This document shows positions 53,767-63,585 of a DNA stretch of 64,000 nt, one piece after another. The DNA is from Alkalicella caledoniensis (GTDB lineage: Bacteria > Bacillota > Proteinivoracia > Proteinivoracales > Proteinivoracaceae). Each line of letters begins with the position of its first letter. The first letter of the stretch is position 1. The notes beneath the pieces are model-generated. The model worked only from the letters and a program-made list of their open reading frames with translations, was not told where the DNA came from and searched no databases. Location of the stretch: assembly GCF_014467015.1 (NCBI RefSeq), contig NZ_CP058559.1, positions 744,001-808,000 on the forward strand. Direction: 5' to 3'. The position numbers were made by a program, and so were the translations under genes.

Positions 53767-54072
53767 TTACTGAAGCTCTTTTAGTGCATCTTCTAACACT
53801 TTCTCGCCTTTCATTAAACCGTAATCCATAGAATTAATTACTAGAACCTTGATCCCATATTGATCTGCGATTTTTTGGAACTCATCTTTTTTGAATTTAA
53901 CTTGAGGTCCTAGTAGAGCAATTTCATATTTACTTACGTTGTCTGCAAAGGCATCAACTGGCAAAGCATCAATCTTAACTTCTATACCTTTTGCCTCAGC
54001 TGCTTTCTCCATTTTAGTTACTAGCAAACTTGTTGACATACCTGCTGCACAAGCTAAAAGAATTTTTCTCAT
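53767..54072 (-). CDS. PTS cellobiose-type IIB component, third copy
   Basis: 101 residues, start MRKILLACAAGMSTS with phospho-Cys8 and the same NSMDYGLMKGEKVLE tail as the other two IIB copies. Unlike them it is not followed by a IIC but by the IIA and a GH4 gene, so its IIC partner must be encoded elsewhere (perhaps the divergent 38085 permease). ATG 54072 has AGGAGG-like GGGAGG upstream. Under the sigma-54 promoter at 54132-54148. Confidence 0.94.
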   Translation of the reverse strand: MRKILLACAAGMSTSLLVTKMEKAAEAKGIEVKIDALPVDAFADNVSKYEIALLGPQVKFKKDEFQKIADQYGIKVLVINSMDYGLMKGEKVLEDALKELQ

Positions 54073-54131
54073 TGGTTATTCCTCCCTTATATAGTTAGGT
54101 TATTATTTTTAGTTTTGATGACTATAATATA

Positions 54132-54148
54132 TGCAATTTACATGCCAA
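54132..54148 (-). promoter_or_regulatory. Sigma-54 promoter of the IIB-IIA-GH4 operon
   Basis: Minus strand TTGGCATGTAAATTGCA: TGGCAT, five bases, TTGCA. Confidence 0.88.
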
Positions 54149-54151
54149 AAC

Positions 54152-54187
54152 AAAAAAAGACCCCATTTCATTAGTTGAAAAGGGGTC
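54152..54187 (-). terminator. Terminator of the second GH4 gene
   Basis: GACCCCTTTTCA pairs with TGAAATGGGGTC, followed by seven T on the minus strand; it ends right before the next sigma-54 promoter. Confidence 0.85.
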
Positions 54188-54230
54188 CTAATAACACAAA
54201 TAACACACTTACATATTATTATAGGATTTT

Positions 54231-54250
54231 TGAAACACTAGAAAACACTA
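54231..54250. promoter_or_regulatory. Candidate activator site (tandem AAACACTA)
   Basis: TGAAACACTA followed directly by GAAAACACTA, a 10-base tandem, 83-102 bases upstream of the sigma-54 promoter; the same motif and phasing as at 49161-49180. It overlaps the end of the second GH4 gene. Confidence 0.45.
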
Positions 54251-55591
54251 CAGGGTATTTTCGATTTTCTCGATAGCGTTCTTAAACTGTGGTAAATGTT
54301 TTTTGTGCGCAACTAGCATTTCGTCTAAAATAACTTTTGCTACCTTACCAGAAGGAACTAGTGGGTTTAGAGTAAAGGCTTGTAACGCTTTACCATAATC
54401 ACCGGTTACAGCAGCTTCTATTGTCACTTCTTCCATGGCTTTCATAACTTGTAAAAGTCCACGCTCAGCTGGTGGGAATTTTCCAAAATTCATAGGTTTT
54501 GGTCCAGCTGCAGTTATTATACTGCTAACTTCAACTGCACAATCATATGGAAGGTCCGCTAAAGCGCCATTGTTTCTAGTACTTACAACCATGTCGGTTT
54601 TTTTATCGTTATAGATTGAAGATATTAGCTCGCATGCTGCATCTGAGTAGTATGCTCCACCACGTTTGGTTAGTTGCTCTGGTTTTTCTTTAAGGTTAGG
54701 ATCTTTATATAGCTCAAATAGCTCCGCTTCAACTTTTTTAACCACTTCTGCACGGGTCTCACCCTTAGCGAATTCTTCTAATTCTTTTTTAAGCATATCA
54801 TCTGTTAGATAGTAGTATCTATGGTAAGCACAAGGAAGCATACCTAAATCACGGATTTGCTCTTCAAAGAACGGAATACTAGTAATATTTTGTACAGTGT
54901 TTTCGTCTTGGTTAAAAATTTTGTCCATGATTTGCTCAGTAACTTCATTACCTTCACGGTCAAAAACTCTATGCCAGTGATGATGATTTAAACCACCATA
55001 TTGAAAGTATAGATCTTCTGGCTTTTTACCAATTACTTTTGACTCCATCATGTTATGCATGATAGGCACATTACATAACCCTACAACTTTTTCAAATTTA
55101 CCGTACTTAAGTACAGCCTCTGCTACCATACCAGATGGGTTTGTAAAGTTTACTAGCCAAGCATCTGGACATAACTCTTTCATATCTTCAACTATTTCTA
55201 AAATTACAGGGATAGTTCTAAATGCCTTGAACATACCACCTGCGCCATTGGTCTCTTGACCCATAACTCCATGACTTAGGGGAATACGCTCATCTTTAAT
55301 CCTTGCATCAAGTAAACCTACTCTAAATTGGGTTGATACAAAGTCAGCGCCTTTTAGAGCTTCTCTTCTATCTAATGTTAAATGAACTTCCCAGTCAAGG
55401 CCAGCTTCTTTAACCATACGCTTGGCAAGGTTTCCTACTATTTCTAATTTATCCTTACCTTCCTCAATATCCACTAACCATATTTCACCTATAGGTAACT
55501 CATCTTTTCTTTTGATGTAACCTTCAATTAATTCTGGTGTATAACTAGATCCTCCACCTATAGTTACTATTTTAATACGATCCTTTTTCAT
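54248..55591 (-). CDS. GH4 family 6-phospho-beta-glucosidase, copy 2
   Basis: 447 residues, closely similar to copy 1 along its whole length: IVTIGGGSSYTPELIEGY for NAD, GLCNVPIMHN (metal Cys) and GLNHHHWHR (metal His), RGGAYYSDAACELISSIYNDKKTDMVVSTRNNGAL. The two copies may prefer different phospho-beta-glucosides. It is a single-gene unit with its own sigma-54 promoter and terminator. ATG 55591 is preceded by GGAGGGAATCAC. Confidence 0.95.
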   Translation of the reverse strand: MKKDRIKIVTIGGGSSYTPELIEGYIKRKDELPIGEIWLVDIEEGKDKLEIVGNLAKRMVKEAGLDWEVHLTLDRREALKGADFVSTQFRVGLLDARIKDERIPLSHGVMGQETNGAGGMFKAFRTIPVILEIVEDMKELCPDAWLVNFTNPSGMVAEAVLKYGKFEKVVGLCNVPIMHNMMESKVIGKKPEDLYFQYGGLNHHHWHRVFDREGNEVTEQIMDKIFNQDENTVQNITSIPFFEEQIRDLGMLPCAYHRYYYLTDDMLKKELEEFAKGETRAEVVKKVEAELFELYKDPNLKEKPEQLTKRGGAYYSDAACELISSIYNDKKTDMVVSTRNNGALADLPYDCAVEVSSIITAAGPKPMNFGKFPPAERGLLQVMKAMEEVTIEAAVTGDYGKALQAFTLNPLVPSGKVAKVILDEMLVAHKKHLPQFKNAIEKIENTL

Positions 55592-55656
55592 GTGATTCCC
55601 TCCATTTATTACTTAGTTTTTTTATTTGATAATAGTGTATCATAATGTTCATATGT

Positions 55657-55673
55657 TGCAATTTTCGTGCCAA
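55657..55673 (-). promoter_or_regulatory. Sigma-54 promoter of GH4 copy 2
   Basis: Minus strand TTGGCACGAAAATTGCA, an exact consensus match, about 66 bases before the start codon. Confidence 0.9.
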
Positions 55674-55722
55674 AACACTCCATTATTTGAACAATGCTGT
55701 GAAGATCTCAAAGATATTCAAA

Positions 55723-55749
55723 AATGGCTCTGGAATAACCAGAACCATT
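55723..55749 (-). terminator. Hairpin, probable terminator of the AEC gene
   Basis: AATGGTTCTGG / CCAGAGCCATT (one G-T pair) with a five-base loop, followed by TTTTTG-like minus-strand sequence. It lies 50 bases upstream of the sigma-54 promoter of GH4 copy 2, so a role in activator binding is an alternative. Confidence 0.55.
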
Positions 55750-55826
55750 CACCTAATGTGCTTTGGAATATATATACTACCAATAATTTATTTAACAACA
55801 AATAGGAATTTATAAACATATATCTA

Positions 55827-55859
55827 ATTTCCTAATGGCATATTGGGGTATTAGGAAAT
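55827..55859 (-). other. Hairpin directly after the AEC gene
   Basis: ATTTCCTAAT / ATTAGGAAAT 10-bp arms around a 13-base loop, 14 bases past the stop codon; A/T-rich, no clear T tract. Confidence 0.5.
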
Positions 55860-55872
55860 CCTCTAAATCTGG

Positions 55873-56817
55873 TTAAAGTATGGGGAATAAAATTTCTGCC
55901 ATATAAATTACAAATACCAAGCTTACGGAACCAAGTAATGTGGAAATCATTACTGTCTGTGAAGAAAAATCAGGGTAGTTATTGCATTCCACTGCTATTA
56001 GTGCTGCATTTACAGCTGTGGGGACAGCAGTTGAGATAAGTACTACCTGAGCAATAACTCCCTCTATACGCAACACGTAGATGAATAGTAAAGCGATAAT
56101 TGGTCCACCTACTAGTCTCATTAGGACAGATATATATACTTCCTTATTTTTAAATTCAAACTGAGTTTTAGAAAGCTGTACCCCCAAGGTAATTAAAGAT
56201 AGTGGAATAACAGCTGCCCTTGCGTACTCAAGGGCTGGCCACAATGCAAACTGGGTGAAATCATAGGAAAAGGATTTTAGTATAAAGGCCAATGGGATCA
56301 TATAAATAGTAGGCATTTTTAGAACTTTCACCACTGACTCCTTCCAATGGGTATTTGCCCCTCGCCCAGCATTGATAAAGCCCAGTGTGCTTGTTGTTAA
56401 TGTTTGTACTAGCATAACCATTATTTGCGCAGTAAGGGCAATTTCTAGGTATGGTGTCCCAGTAAAGGCTAAAGTTATTAGTGGTATCCCTATATTTCCT
56501 GCATTATAAAAAATGACGGAGTTCGTAAAAGCATTTTTTAACCCCTCATCGTATCCTCGAAATTTAGCCATTATTCCCACAAGTACCATGTTAGTTATTA
56601 AAATAAGACATGCGGCAATTAAAACCTTTATCATTTCCATGGGTATCTGAGCTGTATATAGATTTACAAATGTAAATGCAGGTACAAAAACATAAAAATT
56701 CAATTTAGTAAGTGTCATGATATCAAGATCAAATTTCTTACTGAGAGCAAAACCTAAAATTATAAGTGCAAAAATAGGTACAATATTGTTTGTTAGAATA
56801 AAAAAGAACACATTCAT
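55873..56817 (-). CDS. AEC family transporter (auxin efflux carrier fold)
   Basis: 314 residues with about ten membrane helices. It matches the AEC/Mem_trans family: an N-terminal FALIILGFALSKKFDLD, the FYNAGNIGIPLITLAF motif with the conserved Asn-Gly/Pro break, and the C-terminal STAVPTAVNAALIAVECN. Bacterial members move malate or other small organic acids. No sigma-54 site is seen: TGGCA near 56865 lacks a partner TTGC. It stands between the PTS locus and an unknown gene. Confidence 0.88.
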   Translation of the reverse strand: MNVFFFILTNNIVPIFALIILGFALSKKFDLDIMTLTKLNFYVFVPAFTFVNLYTAQIPMEMIKVLIAACLILITNMVLVGIMAKFRGYDEGLKNAFTNSVIFYNAGNIGIPLITLAFTGTPYLEIALTAQIMVMLVQTLTTSTLGFINAGRGANTHWKESVVKVLKMPTIYMIPLAFILKSFSYDFTQFALWPALEYARAAVIPLSLITLGVQLSKTQFEFKNKEVYISVLMRLVGGPIIALLFIYVLRIEGVIAQVVLISTAVPTAVNAALIAVECNNYPDFSSQTVMISTLLGSVSLVFVIYMAEILFPIL

Positions 56818-56907
56818 TTTCTAAATCAAATCCTTTCACTATAGAAATTACATAATAAGCATTATACTCCTGATTTTTAATTATGGCAAAAAACAATTGT
56901 GGAAATC

Positions 56908-56940
56908 AAAAAATAGCCAACTTGAATTTTCAAGTTGGCT
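56908..56940 (-). terminator. Terminator of the 57-kb unknown gene
   Basis: AGCCAACTTGAA / TTCAAGTTGGCT 12-bp perfect arms followed by ATTTTTTG on the minus strand. Confidence 0.9.
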
Positions 56941-56957
56941 CTATCTATCTTTCTACT

Positions 56958-57437
56958 TTATTTAGAGTATTTTTCTAAGATGTCTAAATGTGCTTGTGAT
57001 ACTTCTGGACATACTTCCAAAATTCCATCTACCACATAATCGATATTACTGTCGTCTATTTTTTTTGCTTTAATGCCATCTTCTCCAACAAATATGTCTT
57101 CTGATTCCAAGGAGTTATATATTTCTTTTACCTTTGAAACCTCCATCACATCATTGTTTACCAAACAGCTTTCAGAAAAAAACAATGTCCCCTGATCCAT
57201 TACAAGCTGGCCATAAACGTGCTCTTTCTTTTTAGCAGGATCACTAGTATCGTTGTAGGTTGTATGCTCTATGTGTTTTAGGTCCAATCTAAAGGTATCT
57301 TCACCCCTGGTGAAAACACACCTTTCCCCAAGCCTTAGTATTTTATCTTTCATATGCTTAGAAAAACTTCCTCCAAACTCAGATATAAACTGACGTGCAG
57401 AAATTGTTTTCTTGATATTATAATTCCTTCTTTTCAT
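56958..57437 (-). CDS. Hypothetical soluble protein
   Basis: 159 residues, no signal peptide or membrane segment, mixed charged composition with a basic N-terminus (MKRRNYNIKK) and an acidic C-terminal half (SLESEDIFVGEDGIKAKKIDDSNIDYVVDGILEV). I do not recognise a domain. Start choice is uncertain: AAGGAG lies 12 bases before ATG 57437 and nine before a TTG at 57440, while an upstream ATG at 57461 has only an A-rich leader. It has a strong terminator of its own, supporting that it is expressed. Confidence 0.6.
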   Translation of the reverse strand: MKRRNYNIKKTISARQFISEFGGSFSKHMKDKILRLGERCVFTRGEDTFRLDLKHIEHTTYNDTSDPAKKKEHVYGQLVMDQGTLFFSESCLVNNDVMEVSKVKEIYNSLESEDIFVGEDGIKAKKIDDSNIDYVVDGILEVCPEVSQAHLDILEKYSK

Positions 57438-57647
57438 CAATATTACTGACTCCTTTACCATTTTTTCATAAATAAACTGTTCATATCAGGCAAATTAACA
57501 CTGACTTCAACAATAAGATAAATACCACCTTTTTGAGGTGGTAACACTTATATTTTCATTATTATTTATCTACATACTTATTATACCACAAAAACCAAAC
57601 TTTATTTGAATATCTTACCAAGTATTTCTATTTTTTACCTAGAACTA

Positions 57648-57683
57648 AAAGAGGGCTTCATTAGCTAAAAATTAATAAGCCCT
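57648..57683 (-). terminator. Terminator of the activase-fusion gene
   Basis: AGGGCTTATTA / TAATGAAGCCCT with a nine-base loop, followed by CTTTT on the minus strand, about 100 bases past the stop. The rest of 57462-57785 holds only a second small hairpin (TACCACCT / AGGTGGTA, 57523-57543) and A/T-rich sequence. Confidence 0.7.
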
Positions 57684-57785
57684 TCTATTAGTCGTGTATA
57701 ACTCTATTAAATTTTTAATTATAAGATAAAGAGCTAGTTCCATTAGATTCCGTATAAGTTCCACCTTGTTATAAACTAGGGGATC

Positions 57786-60700
57786 TTAATTCAAGCTTGC
57801 TTGCTCTAATAATTTTCTGTTTTGGACTTCACTGCTGTCTTTTGACACAGTACTAGCTTGCAAGTTTTCAAATGCAGTTGAAAGCATGAGTTTTATTCTA
57901 TTGAGCTGGTTGACCTCGCTGGCACCGGGATCATAGTCAATGGCAACAATATTTGATCCTGGGTATACCCTTTTTAACTCTTTCATCATTCCTTTACCTG
58001 TTACGTGATTAGGCAAACATGCAAAGGGTTGCATACAAACTATATTTTTCACTCCTTCTTCAATGAGCTCCACCATTTCACCTGTTAAAAACCATCCTTC
58101 ACCAGTTTGATGTCCTAGGGATACAACCTTTGCTGCCCCTTGGGCTATTTCATGAATGGATTTAGGAGGAGTAAATCTTTTACTAGCCTTTACTGCATTT
58201 ATATATACTCTTCTATAAAACTCTATTACACCGAGTGCTGCTTTACTATATAATTGTGATTTCATGGTTCCGTTTAGATACTTATATTTGTGTACGTTAT
58301 TAAAAGCACAATAAAGTAAAAAATCAGTTAAATCGGGAACAACAGCCTCTGCTCCTTCTGCTTCTATAATATCAACAATATTGTTATTTGCCAGGGGATG
58401 AAACTTTACCAAAATCTCCCCAACAAGCCCAACCTTTGGCTTTGAAATATTGTTCAATCTAAGATTATCAAAGTCATCCACTATATTATGAATATTTTCT
58501 TTATAGGATTTGCGGTCCCCTGTTTTTAACGAATTTTTACATACGTCCATCCACTTTTCAAAAAGCTTATTGGCTGAACCCTTTTCCCTTTCATAAGGGC
58601 GCACTTTATATAGGACCCTCATGAGTAAGTCTCCGTATACCAGTGCCATCAATGCCCTATTTCCTAAGCTTGGAGTAATTACAAATCCAGGGTTTTTTTC
58701 CATACCTTGGGCGTTCAAGGATATAACAGGTACATTTGGAAATCCTGCATCTAGTAAGGCTTTTCTTAAAAAGCCGATGTAGTTTGTTGCCCTACAACCC
58801 CCGCCAGTTTGACTTATGATAACTGAAGTATTTTCAGCATCATATTTTCCAGACTTTAATGCCTCTACTAGCTGACCTAAAACAATGATTGCTGGGTAGC
58901 AAGCATCATTATTTACGTATTTCAATCCTTCATCAATAGCCCTTTTATTATTACTAGGTAGTACATCTAAATTATATCCTGACAGTCTGAAAGCCTCTTC
59001 TAGTAGTTCGAAATGAATAGGTGACATGTCCGGAGCTAATATTGTATGCTTTTTCTTCATTTCTTTAGTAAATGAGACACGATTATATTTACTTTCAACC
59101 TTTTTCGCCTTAAACCCATTGATTTCCCTCTCAAGCATAGCTGCCTTTAACGACCTAAGTCTTATCCTTGCAGCTCCTAGATTATTACCTTCATCTATTT
59201 TAAGGCATGTATATATTTTTGAGTGACCATTTAAAATCTCCTCAACTTGATCAGTTGTAACAGCATCTAAACCACATCCAAATGAATTAAGTTGTACAAG
59301 TTCAAGATCATTACGCTTATTAACTAAGGATGCTGCTGCATAAAGCCTTGAGTGATATGCCCATTGATCCACCACCCTAAGGGGTCTCTCAATTTTACCA
59401 AGGTGAGCCACTGAATCTTCAGTCAGTACAACCATTCCTAAACTATTAACTAGATTAGGTATACCATGGTTTATTTCTGGATCAACATGGTATGGCCTAC
59501 CCCCTAGAACAATTCCCTTAATATTATTCTCTTCCATATAAGAAAGTGTCTCCTCACCTTTTGAACGTATATCTAGTTTAAATCTTTCTAGTTCTGTGCC
59601 TGCTTTTTCTATGGCATATTCAACTTCCTTTGCTGATAAATTAAATGAAGCAAGCTCAATGATAAGCCGCTTAACCAGCTTGTTTTTTACATCAAATGGC
59701 AAGAAAGGCTTTAAAAAATTAATGCCCATATCCCTCAACTCATCAACATTGTTCTTGATGACTTCTGGGTATGATATGACTATGGGGCAATTAAAATGGT
59801 TATCAGCTTCAATTTGCTCCCTTTTGTCATGGGTTATGGATGGATAAAAGATTGTCCTTACCCCTTTGTCTATTAGATCCATTATATGACCATGCACAAG
59901 TTTACCTGGATAACACACTGATTCTGAGGGTATTGTTTCAATACCCTTTTCATATATGTCCTTTGATGACCTACTAGATAACTCTACCCTAAAACCTAAT
60001 TCAGTAAAAAAGGTGAACCAAAACGGGTAATTTTCATACATGTTTAATACCCTAGGTATACCTATGGTCCCTCTAGTAGCCTCACTTGCAGTTAGGGGCA
60101 CATAATCAAATACCCTATTAAACTTATATTCATATAGATTAGGTAAGCTAGTGGTCATTGTTTCTTTACCCATAGGTTTTTCACACCTGTTGCCTGTTAT
60201 GTATCTCCCTTTGTTAGCAAATTTATTTACAGTAAGCAAACAATTATTTGAACACAGTACACATCTGGCCATGTTTGATTGCATTTTAAATTTTTCTAAA
60301 TCCTCTGGTTTTAAAAGTTTGGACTCGTATCCTTCTTCAAACCTCTCCTTGGCAATAAGGGCTGCGCCAAATGCCCCCATGATTCCTGAGATATCAGGTC
60401 TTATGGCATCCCTTTGTGCCACTAGCTCAAAGGAGCGCAAAACAGCATCGTTATAAAAGGTTCCCCCTTGAACAACTATTTTATCTCCTAAGTCTTTTGG
60501 ATTTTTGATTTTAATTACTTTATATAAAGCATTTTTTATGACAGAGTAGGAAAGGCCTGCAGAAATATCTCCTACCTTAGCCCCTTCCTTTTGGGACTGT
60601 TTAACCCTCGAGTTCATAAATACAGTACATCTAGACCCCAAGTCCACTGGACTTTTTGACTTAATTGCCTCACTGGCAAATGCTTCTATACTTAGCCCTA

Positions 60701-62078
60701 AGGATTGGGCAAAGGTCTCTAAGAACGATCCGCACCCTGACGAACATGCTTCGTTTAGTAAAATGCTATCTATAATGCCGTTTTTTATCCTTAGACATTT
60801 CATGTCTTGACCGCCAATGTCCAGTATAAAATCTACTCCTGGACAAAAGAAATCAGCAGCTTTATAATGGGCCACAGTCTCTATCTCCCCTATATCGATA
60901 TTTAAACCAGCTTTAAGTAACCCCTCACCGTAACCAGTTACAGCTGAGTTTACTATCTTTGCGTTTAGAGGAAGTTTAGAATATAAGTCTTTTAAAACAT
61001 TAATAGTAGAATTTAATGGACTCCCTTCATTACTACCATAATAGGAATAAATAACTGATCCTTCAGAGTCAATAAGTGCCACCTTTGTTGTAGTTGACCC
61101 TGCATCAATACCTAAAAAGCAATTTCCTTCGAAGTTTTCAAGGTTCTTCTTATTAACTTTATGTTCCCTATGCCTAGCCTTAAATTTTTCTAACTCCATG
61201 TGGTTGGAGAAAAGAGGAGCTAGTCTATCAGACTCAACAGTGTCAACTTTTTCTAGGTGAAATAGTTTAGAAACTAGTTCTTTAAAACTAATAGCTTCCT
61301 TGTCCACAGCTAATAGGGCAGCCCCAATAGCAATATAAAGCTGTGAGCTATCTGGATTTATGATTTGATTTTCCTCAAGCTTCAGTGTTTCTATAAACCT
61401 TTTTCTAAGCTCCGACAGGAAGAACAGTGGGCCACCTAAAAAGGCTATATTGCCCCTAATGGGCCTTCCACAAGCAAGACCACTTATTGTTTGGATGACC
61501 ACAGACTGAAATACCGATGCGGCAATATCTTCCTTTGCAGCTCCTTCATTTAGCAATGGTTGTATATCCGTCTTAGCGAACACACCGCACCTTGCAGCAA
61601 TAGGGTAAATGGTTTTATAGTTTTTAGCCAACTCATTTAGTCCTTGGGCATCGGTTTTTAACAGTGTTGCCATTTGATCTATAAAAGATCCTGTGCCACC
61701 AGCACATGTACCATTCATTCTTTGATCAACGCCATCGGAAAGGTAAGTGATCTTTGCATCTTCCCCTCCTAGTTCTATGGCTACATCTGCCTGTGGGTAA
61801 AACTCTTTTACAGCCTTAGTACCAGCTATTACTTCTTGCACAAAACTTACAGCTAAATTTTGGGCTATGGAAATTCCACCTGAACCAGTTATGGCAATAG
61901 TTATATCATAGTTACTAAACTGGCCATATGCTTCCCTTAACAATTCAGTAACTGTTTTTTTGATATCAGATAAGTGCCTTTGGTATTTTCCGGATATTAC
62001 TTTAAAATATTGGTTTAGTACTACCACTTTAACCGTTGTCGACCCTACGTCTATCCCGACATGTACTTTTTTACCCAT
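57786..62078 (-). CDS. 2-hydroxyacyl-CoA dehydratase activase-type fusion protein (BadF/BcrA + DUF2229)
   Basis: 1430 residues. Two ASKHA ATPase domains of the BcrAD/BadFG type come first: about 4-260 ([30 protein letters not shown]) and about 322-580 ([30 protein letters not shown]). The glycine/cysteine motifs hold the inter-subunit [4Fe-4S] cluster in true activases. [14 protein letters not shown] cysteine motif follows (about 636), then DUF2229 (about 670-900), then a region with [18 protein letters not shown] and [18 protein letters not shown] like the dehydratase subunit family (about 1010-1340). Such giant proteins occur in anaerobic Firmicutes; the reaction is unknown. It is a monocistronic unit. 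Confidence 0.9.
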   Translation of the reverse strand: MGKKVHVGIDVGSTTVKVVVLNQYFKVISGKYQRHLSDIKKTVTELLREAYGQFSNYDITIAITGSGGISIAQNLAVSFVQEVIAGTKAVKEFYPQADVAIELGGEDAKITYLSDGVDQRMNGTCAGGTGSFIDQMATLLKTDAQGLNELAKNYKTIYPIAARCGVFAKTDIQPLLNEGAAKEDIAASVFQSVVIQTISGLACGRPIRGNIAFLGGPLFFLSELRKRFIETLKLEENQIINPDSSQLYIAIGAALLAVDKEAISFKELVSKLFHLEKVDTVESDRLAPLFSNHMELEKFKARHREHKVNKKNLENFEGNCFLGIDAGSTTTKVALIDSEGSVIYSYYGSNEGSPLNSTINVLKDLYSKLPLNAKIVNSAVTGYGEGLLKAGLNIDIGEIETVAHYKAADFFCPGVDFILDIGGQDMKCLRIKNGIIDSILLNEACSSGCGSFLETFAQSLGLSIEAFASEAIKSKSPVDLGSRCTVFMNSRVKQSQKEGAKVGDISAGLSYSVIKNALYKVIKIKNPKDLGDKIVVQGGTFYNDAVLRSFELVAQRDAIRPDISGIMGAFGAALIAKERFEEGYESKLLKPEDLEKFKMQSNMARCVLCSNNCLLTVNKFANKGRYITGNRCEKPMGKETMTTSLPNLYEYKFNRVFDYVPLTASEATRGTIGIPRVLNMYENYPFWFTFFTELGFRVELSSRSSKDIYEKGIETIPSESVCYPGKLVHGHIMDLIDKGVRTIFYPSITHDKREQIEADNHFNCPIVISYPEVIKNNVDELRDMGINFLKPFLPFDVKNKLVKRLIIELASFNLSAKEVEYAIEKAGTELERFKLDIRSKGEETLSYMEENNIKGIVLGGRPYHVDPEINHGIPNLVNSLGMVVLTEDSVAHLGKIERPLRVVDQWAYHSRLYAAASLVNKRNDLELVQLNSFGCGLDAVTTDQVEEILNGHSKIYTCLKIDEGNNLGAARIRLRSLKAAMLEREINGFKAKKVESKYNRVSFTKEMKKKHTILAPDMSPIHFELLEEAFRLSGYNLDVLPSNNKRAIDEGLKYVNNDACYPAIIVLGQLVEALKSGKYDAENTSVIISQTGGGCRATNYIGFLRKALLDAGFPNVPVISLNAQGMEKNPGFVITPSLGNRALMALVYGDLLMRVLYKVRPYEREKGSANKLFEKWMDVCKNSLKTGDRKSYKENIHNIVDDFDNLRLNNISKPKVGLVGEILVKFHPLANNNIVDIIEAEGAEAVVPDLTDFLLYCAFNNVHKYKYLNGTMKSQLYSKAALGVIEFYRRVYINAVKASKRFTPPKSIHEIAQGAAKVVSLGHQTGEGWFLTGEMVELIEEGVKNIVCMQPFACLPNHVTGKGMMKELKRVYPGSNIVAIDYDPGASEVNQLNRIKLMLSTAFENLQASTVSKDSSEVQNRKLLEQASLN

Positions 62079-62497
62079 TTAAAATCCCCTCCTAGCAAGT
62101 CAATAATACAACAAATTTATCAATTTAATTTTTAGAATAACATATTATAGTTTCATTATAATACTATATTGATTATTTTTATATATTTAAAGTATATAAA
62201 AAGTAAAATTTTACCTCTATGTGTAAAAAGGATTTAAAGGCTAGTAAAACATCGTATAAAAATAGTTAAGCCAGCAGCCCCCTTAGGATGTTGCTTTTCA
62301 AATTATTAAATTTATTTAATAATTTGAAGTGGTATCACCTTAAGAACTACGAATATATAACTAGTGAGAGAAAAACCAGCTGGTATTTTTTACAAATGTT
62401 ACGAACTTTTTTTAATAAAATGTATTGTTATTATTTTCACGTTATGGTATTATGTGCTTGTGAAAGATAATACATAAACTTTTAGGAGGGGAATTTA
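62079..62497. other. Intergenic region with an isolated 14-bp hairpin
   Basis: About 420 bases between divergent genes. It contains a perfect 14-bp A/T-rich hairpin (62297-62328, TTCAAATTATTAAA arms, TTTA loop) and the lipoprotein promoter. A short open frame across 62288-62470 has no ribosome site. The stretch 62270-62395 (AGCCAGCAGCCCCC to ACCAGCTGG) may fold, but I cannot match it to a known RNA class. Confidence 0.5.
62425..62453 (+). promoter_or_regulatory. Sigma-A promoter of the tandem-repeat lipoprotein
   Basis: TTGTTA (62425-62430), 17-bp spacer, TATTAT (62448-62453), 45 bases before the start codon; TTTCAC and GTGAAA flank the -10 region. Confidence 0.65.
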
Positions 62498-63571
62498 ATG
62501 AAAAAAGCTTTAATACTTTTATTGACTCTAAGTATGATGTTATTCATGTTTGCTGGATGTACTAGCGAAGATGCTACTCCAGATCCAGACAACGGGGACG
62601 ACCCAATCGTAGAGGAAGGCGCTGTATCTTTTGGTTTAGGCGTAAAAACTTCAATTGGTAAATCTAGAAGCATGGCTGACGATGTAACTGCTCAAGCTCA
62701 AGTTGACACAACTTTCGCTGGAGTATCCTTTGACAAAGATGGTAAGGTTGTTGCTGTTCACATCGATGTAGCTCAAGTAAGAGTTGCTTACGATGAAGAA
62801 ATGCAACTTACTACTGACAAAGCTGGTCCTTTCTTAACTAAGAAAGATCTTAAAGACAATTACAACATGAAACCTCGTTCTGACATTGGTAAAGAATGGT
62901 ATGAGCAAATTGCTGCTTTCGAAGAGTGGATGATCGGTAAAACAGTTGCTGAAATCAAAGCTCTTAACGTTAAGGTTGTAGACGATGCTCACCAAAACGT
63001 TCCAGATGTTCCTGAACTTACTTCTTCAGTTACAATAACTGTTGAAAGCTACATTGAAGCAGTTGAGATTGCTTGGAACAACAGAACTGAAGCTGCTAAT
63101 ATCGATAAGTTAGGTCTTGGTTACACTATCTCTATTGGTAAGTCTAGAGGCGCTGGTGACGATGTTACTGCTCAAGCTCAAGTAGATGTAACAATGTCTG
63201 CTACAGCATTTGATGCTGATGGTAAAGTTGTTGGAACTCAAATCGACGTTGCTCAAACAAGAGTAGCTTACGACGAAGAAGGCCAACTTACTTCTGACAA
63301 ATCTGCTAAATTAAAGACTAAAAAAGAACTTAAAGAAGATTACAACATGAAAGCTCGCTCTGACATTGGCAAAGAATGGTATGAGCAAATGGCTGCTTTC
63401 GAAGACTGGATGGTAGGTCAAACAGTTGCTGAAATCAAAGGCCTTAAGGTTAAGGTTGTAGACGATGCTCACCAAAACGTTCCAGATGTTCCAGAGTTAA
63501 CTTCTTCAGTTACAATCACTGTAGAAAGTTACATCAAAGCAGTTGAAAACGCTTTCGGTACTAAAAAATAG
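62498..63571 (+). CDS. Lipoprotein made of two 160-residue repeats, FMN_bind-like fold without the attachment motif
   Basis: 357 residues: signal peptide with lipobox MFAGC (Cys21), an acidic linker, then two tandem repeats of exactly 160 codons (offset 480 bases). Each repeat has IGKSR, DDVTAQAQVD, a DGKVV strand followed by HIDVAQ or QIDVAQ, RSDIGKEWYEQ and LTSSVTITVESYI. The DGKVV strand and the closing TSSVTIT...AV helix recall FMN_bind domains, but the (S/T)GAT motif is missing, so covalent FMN is unlikely. Codon use is strongly biased and the leader (AGGAGGGG) is strong, suggesting an abundant surface protein. Function unknown. Confidence 0.8.
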   Translation: MKKALILLLTLSMMLFMFAGCTSEDATPDPDNGDDPIVEEGAVSFGLGVKTSIGKSRSMADDVTAQAQVDTTFAGVSFDKDGKVVAVHIDVAQVRVAYDEEMQLTTDKAGPFLTKKDLKDNYNMKPRSDIGKEWYEQIAAFEEWMIGKTVAEIKALNVKVVDDAHQNVPDVPELTSSVTITVESYIEAVEIAWNNRTEAANIDKLGLGYTISIGKSRGAGDDVTAQAQVDVTMSATAFDADGKVVGTQIDVAQTRVAYDEEGQLTSDKSAKLKTKKELKEDYNMKARSDIGKEWYEQMAAFEDWMVGQTVAEIKGLKVKVVDDAHQNVPDVPELTSSVTITVESYIKAVENAFGTKK

Positions 63572-63585
63572 TTAAATAGTATATC

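Noticed and set aside
56855-56885. Possible sigma-54 promoter for the AEC transporter
   Set aside because: ATGGCAAAA is on the plus strand, facing the wrong way, and has no TTGC at the right distance.
62288-62470. 60-codon plus-strand open frame between the activase fusion and lipoprotein genes
   Set aside because: No ribosome site; it runs across a perfect hairpin and the lipoprotein promoter, and the product is an A/T-driven Tyr/Phe/Lys string.
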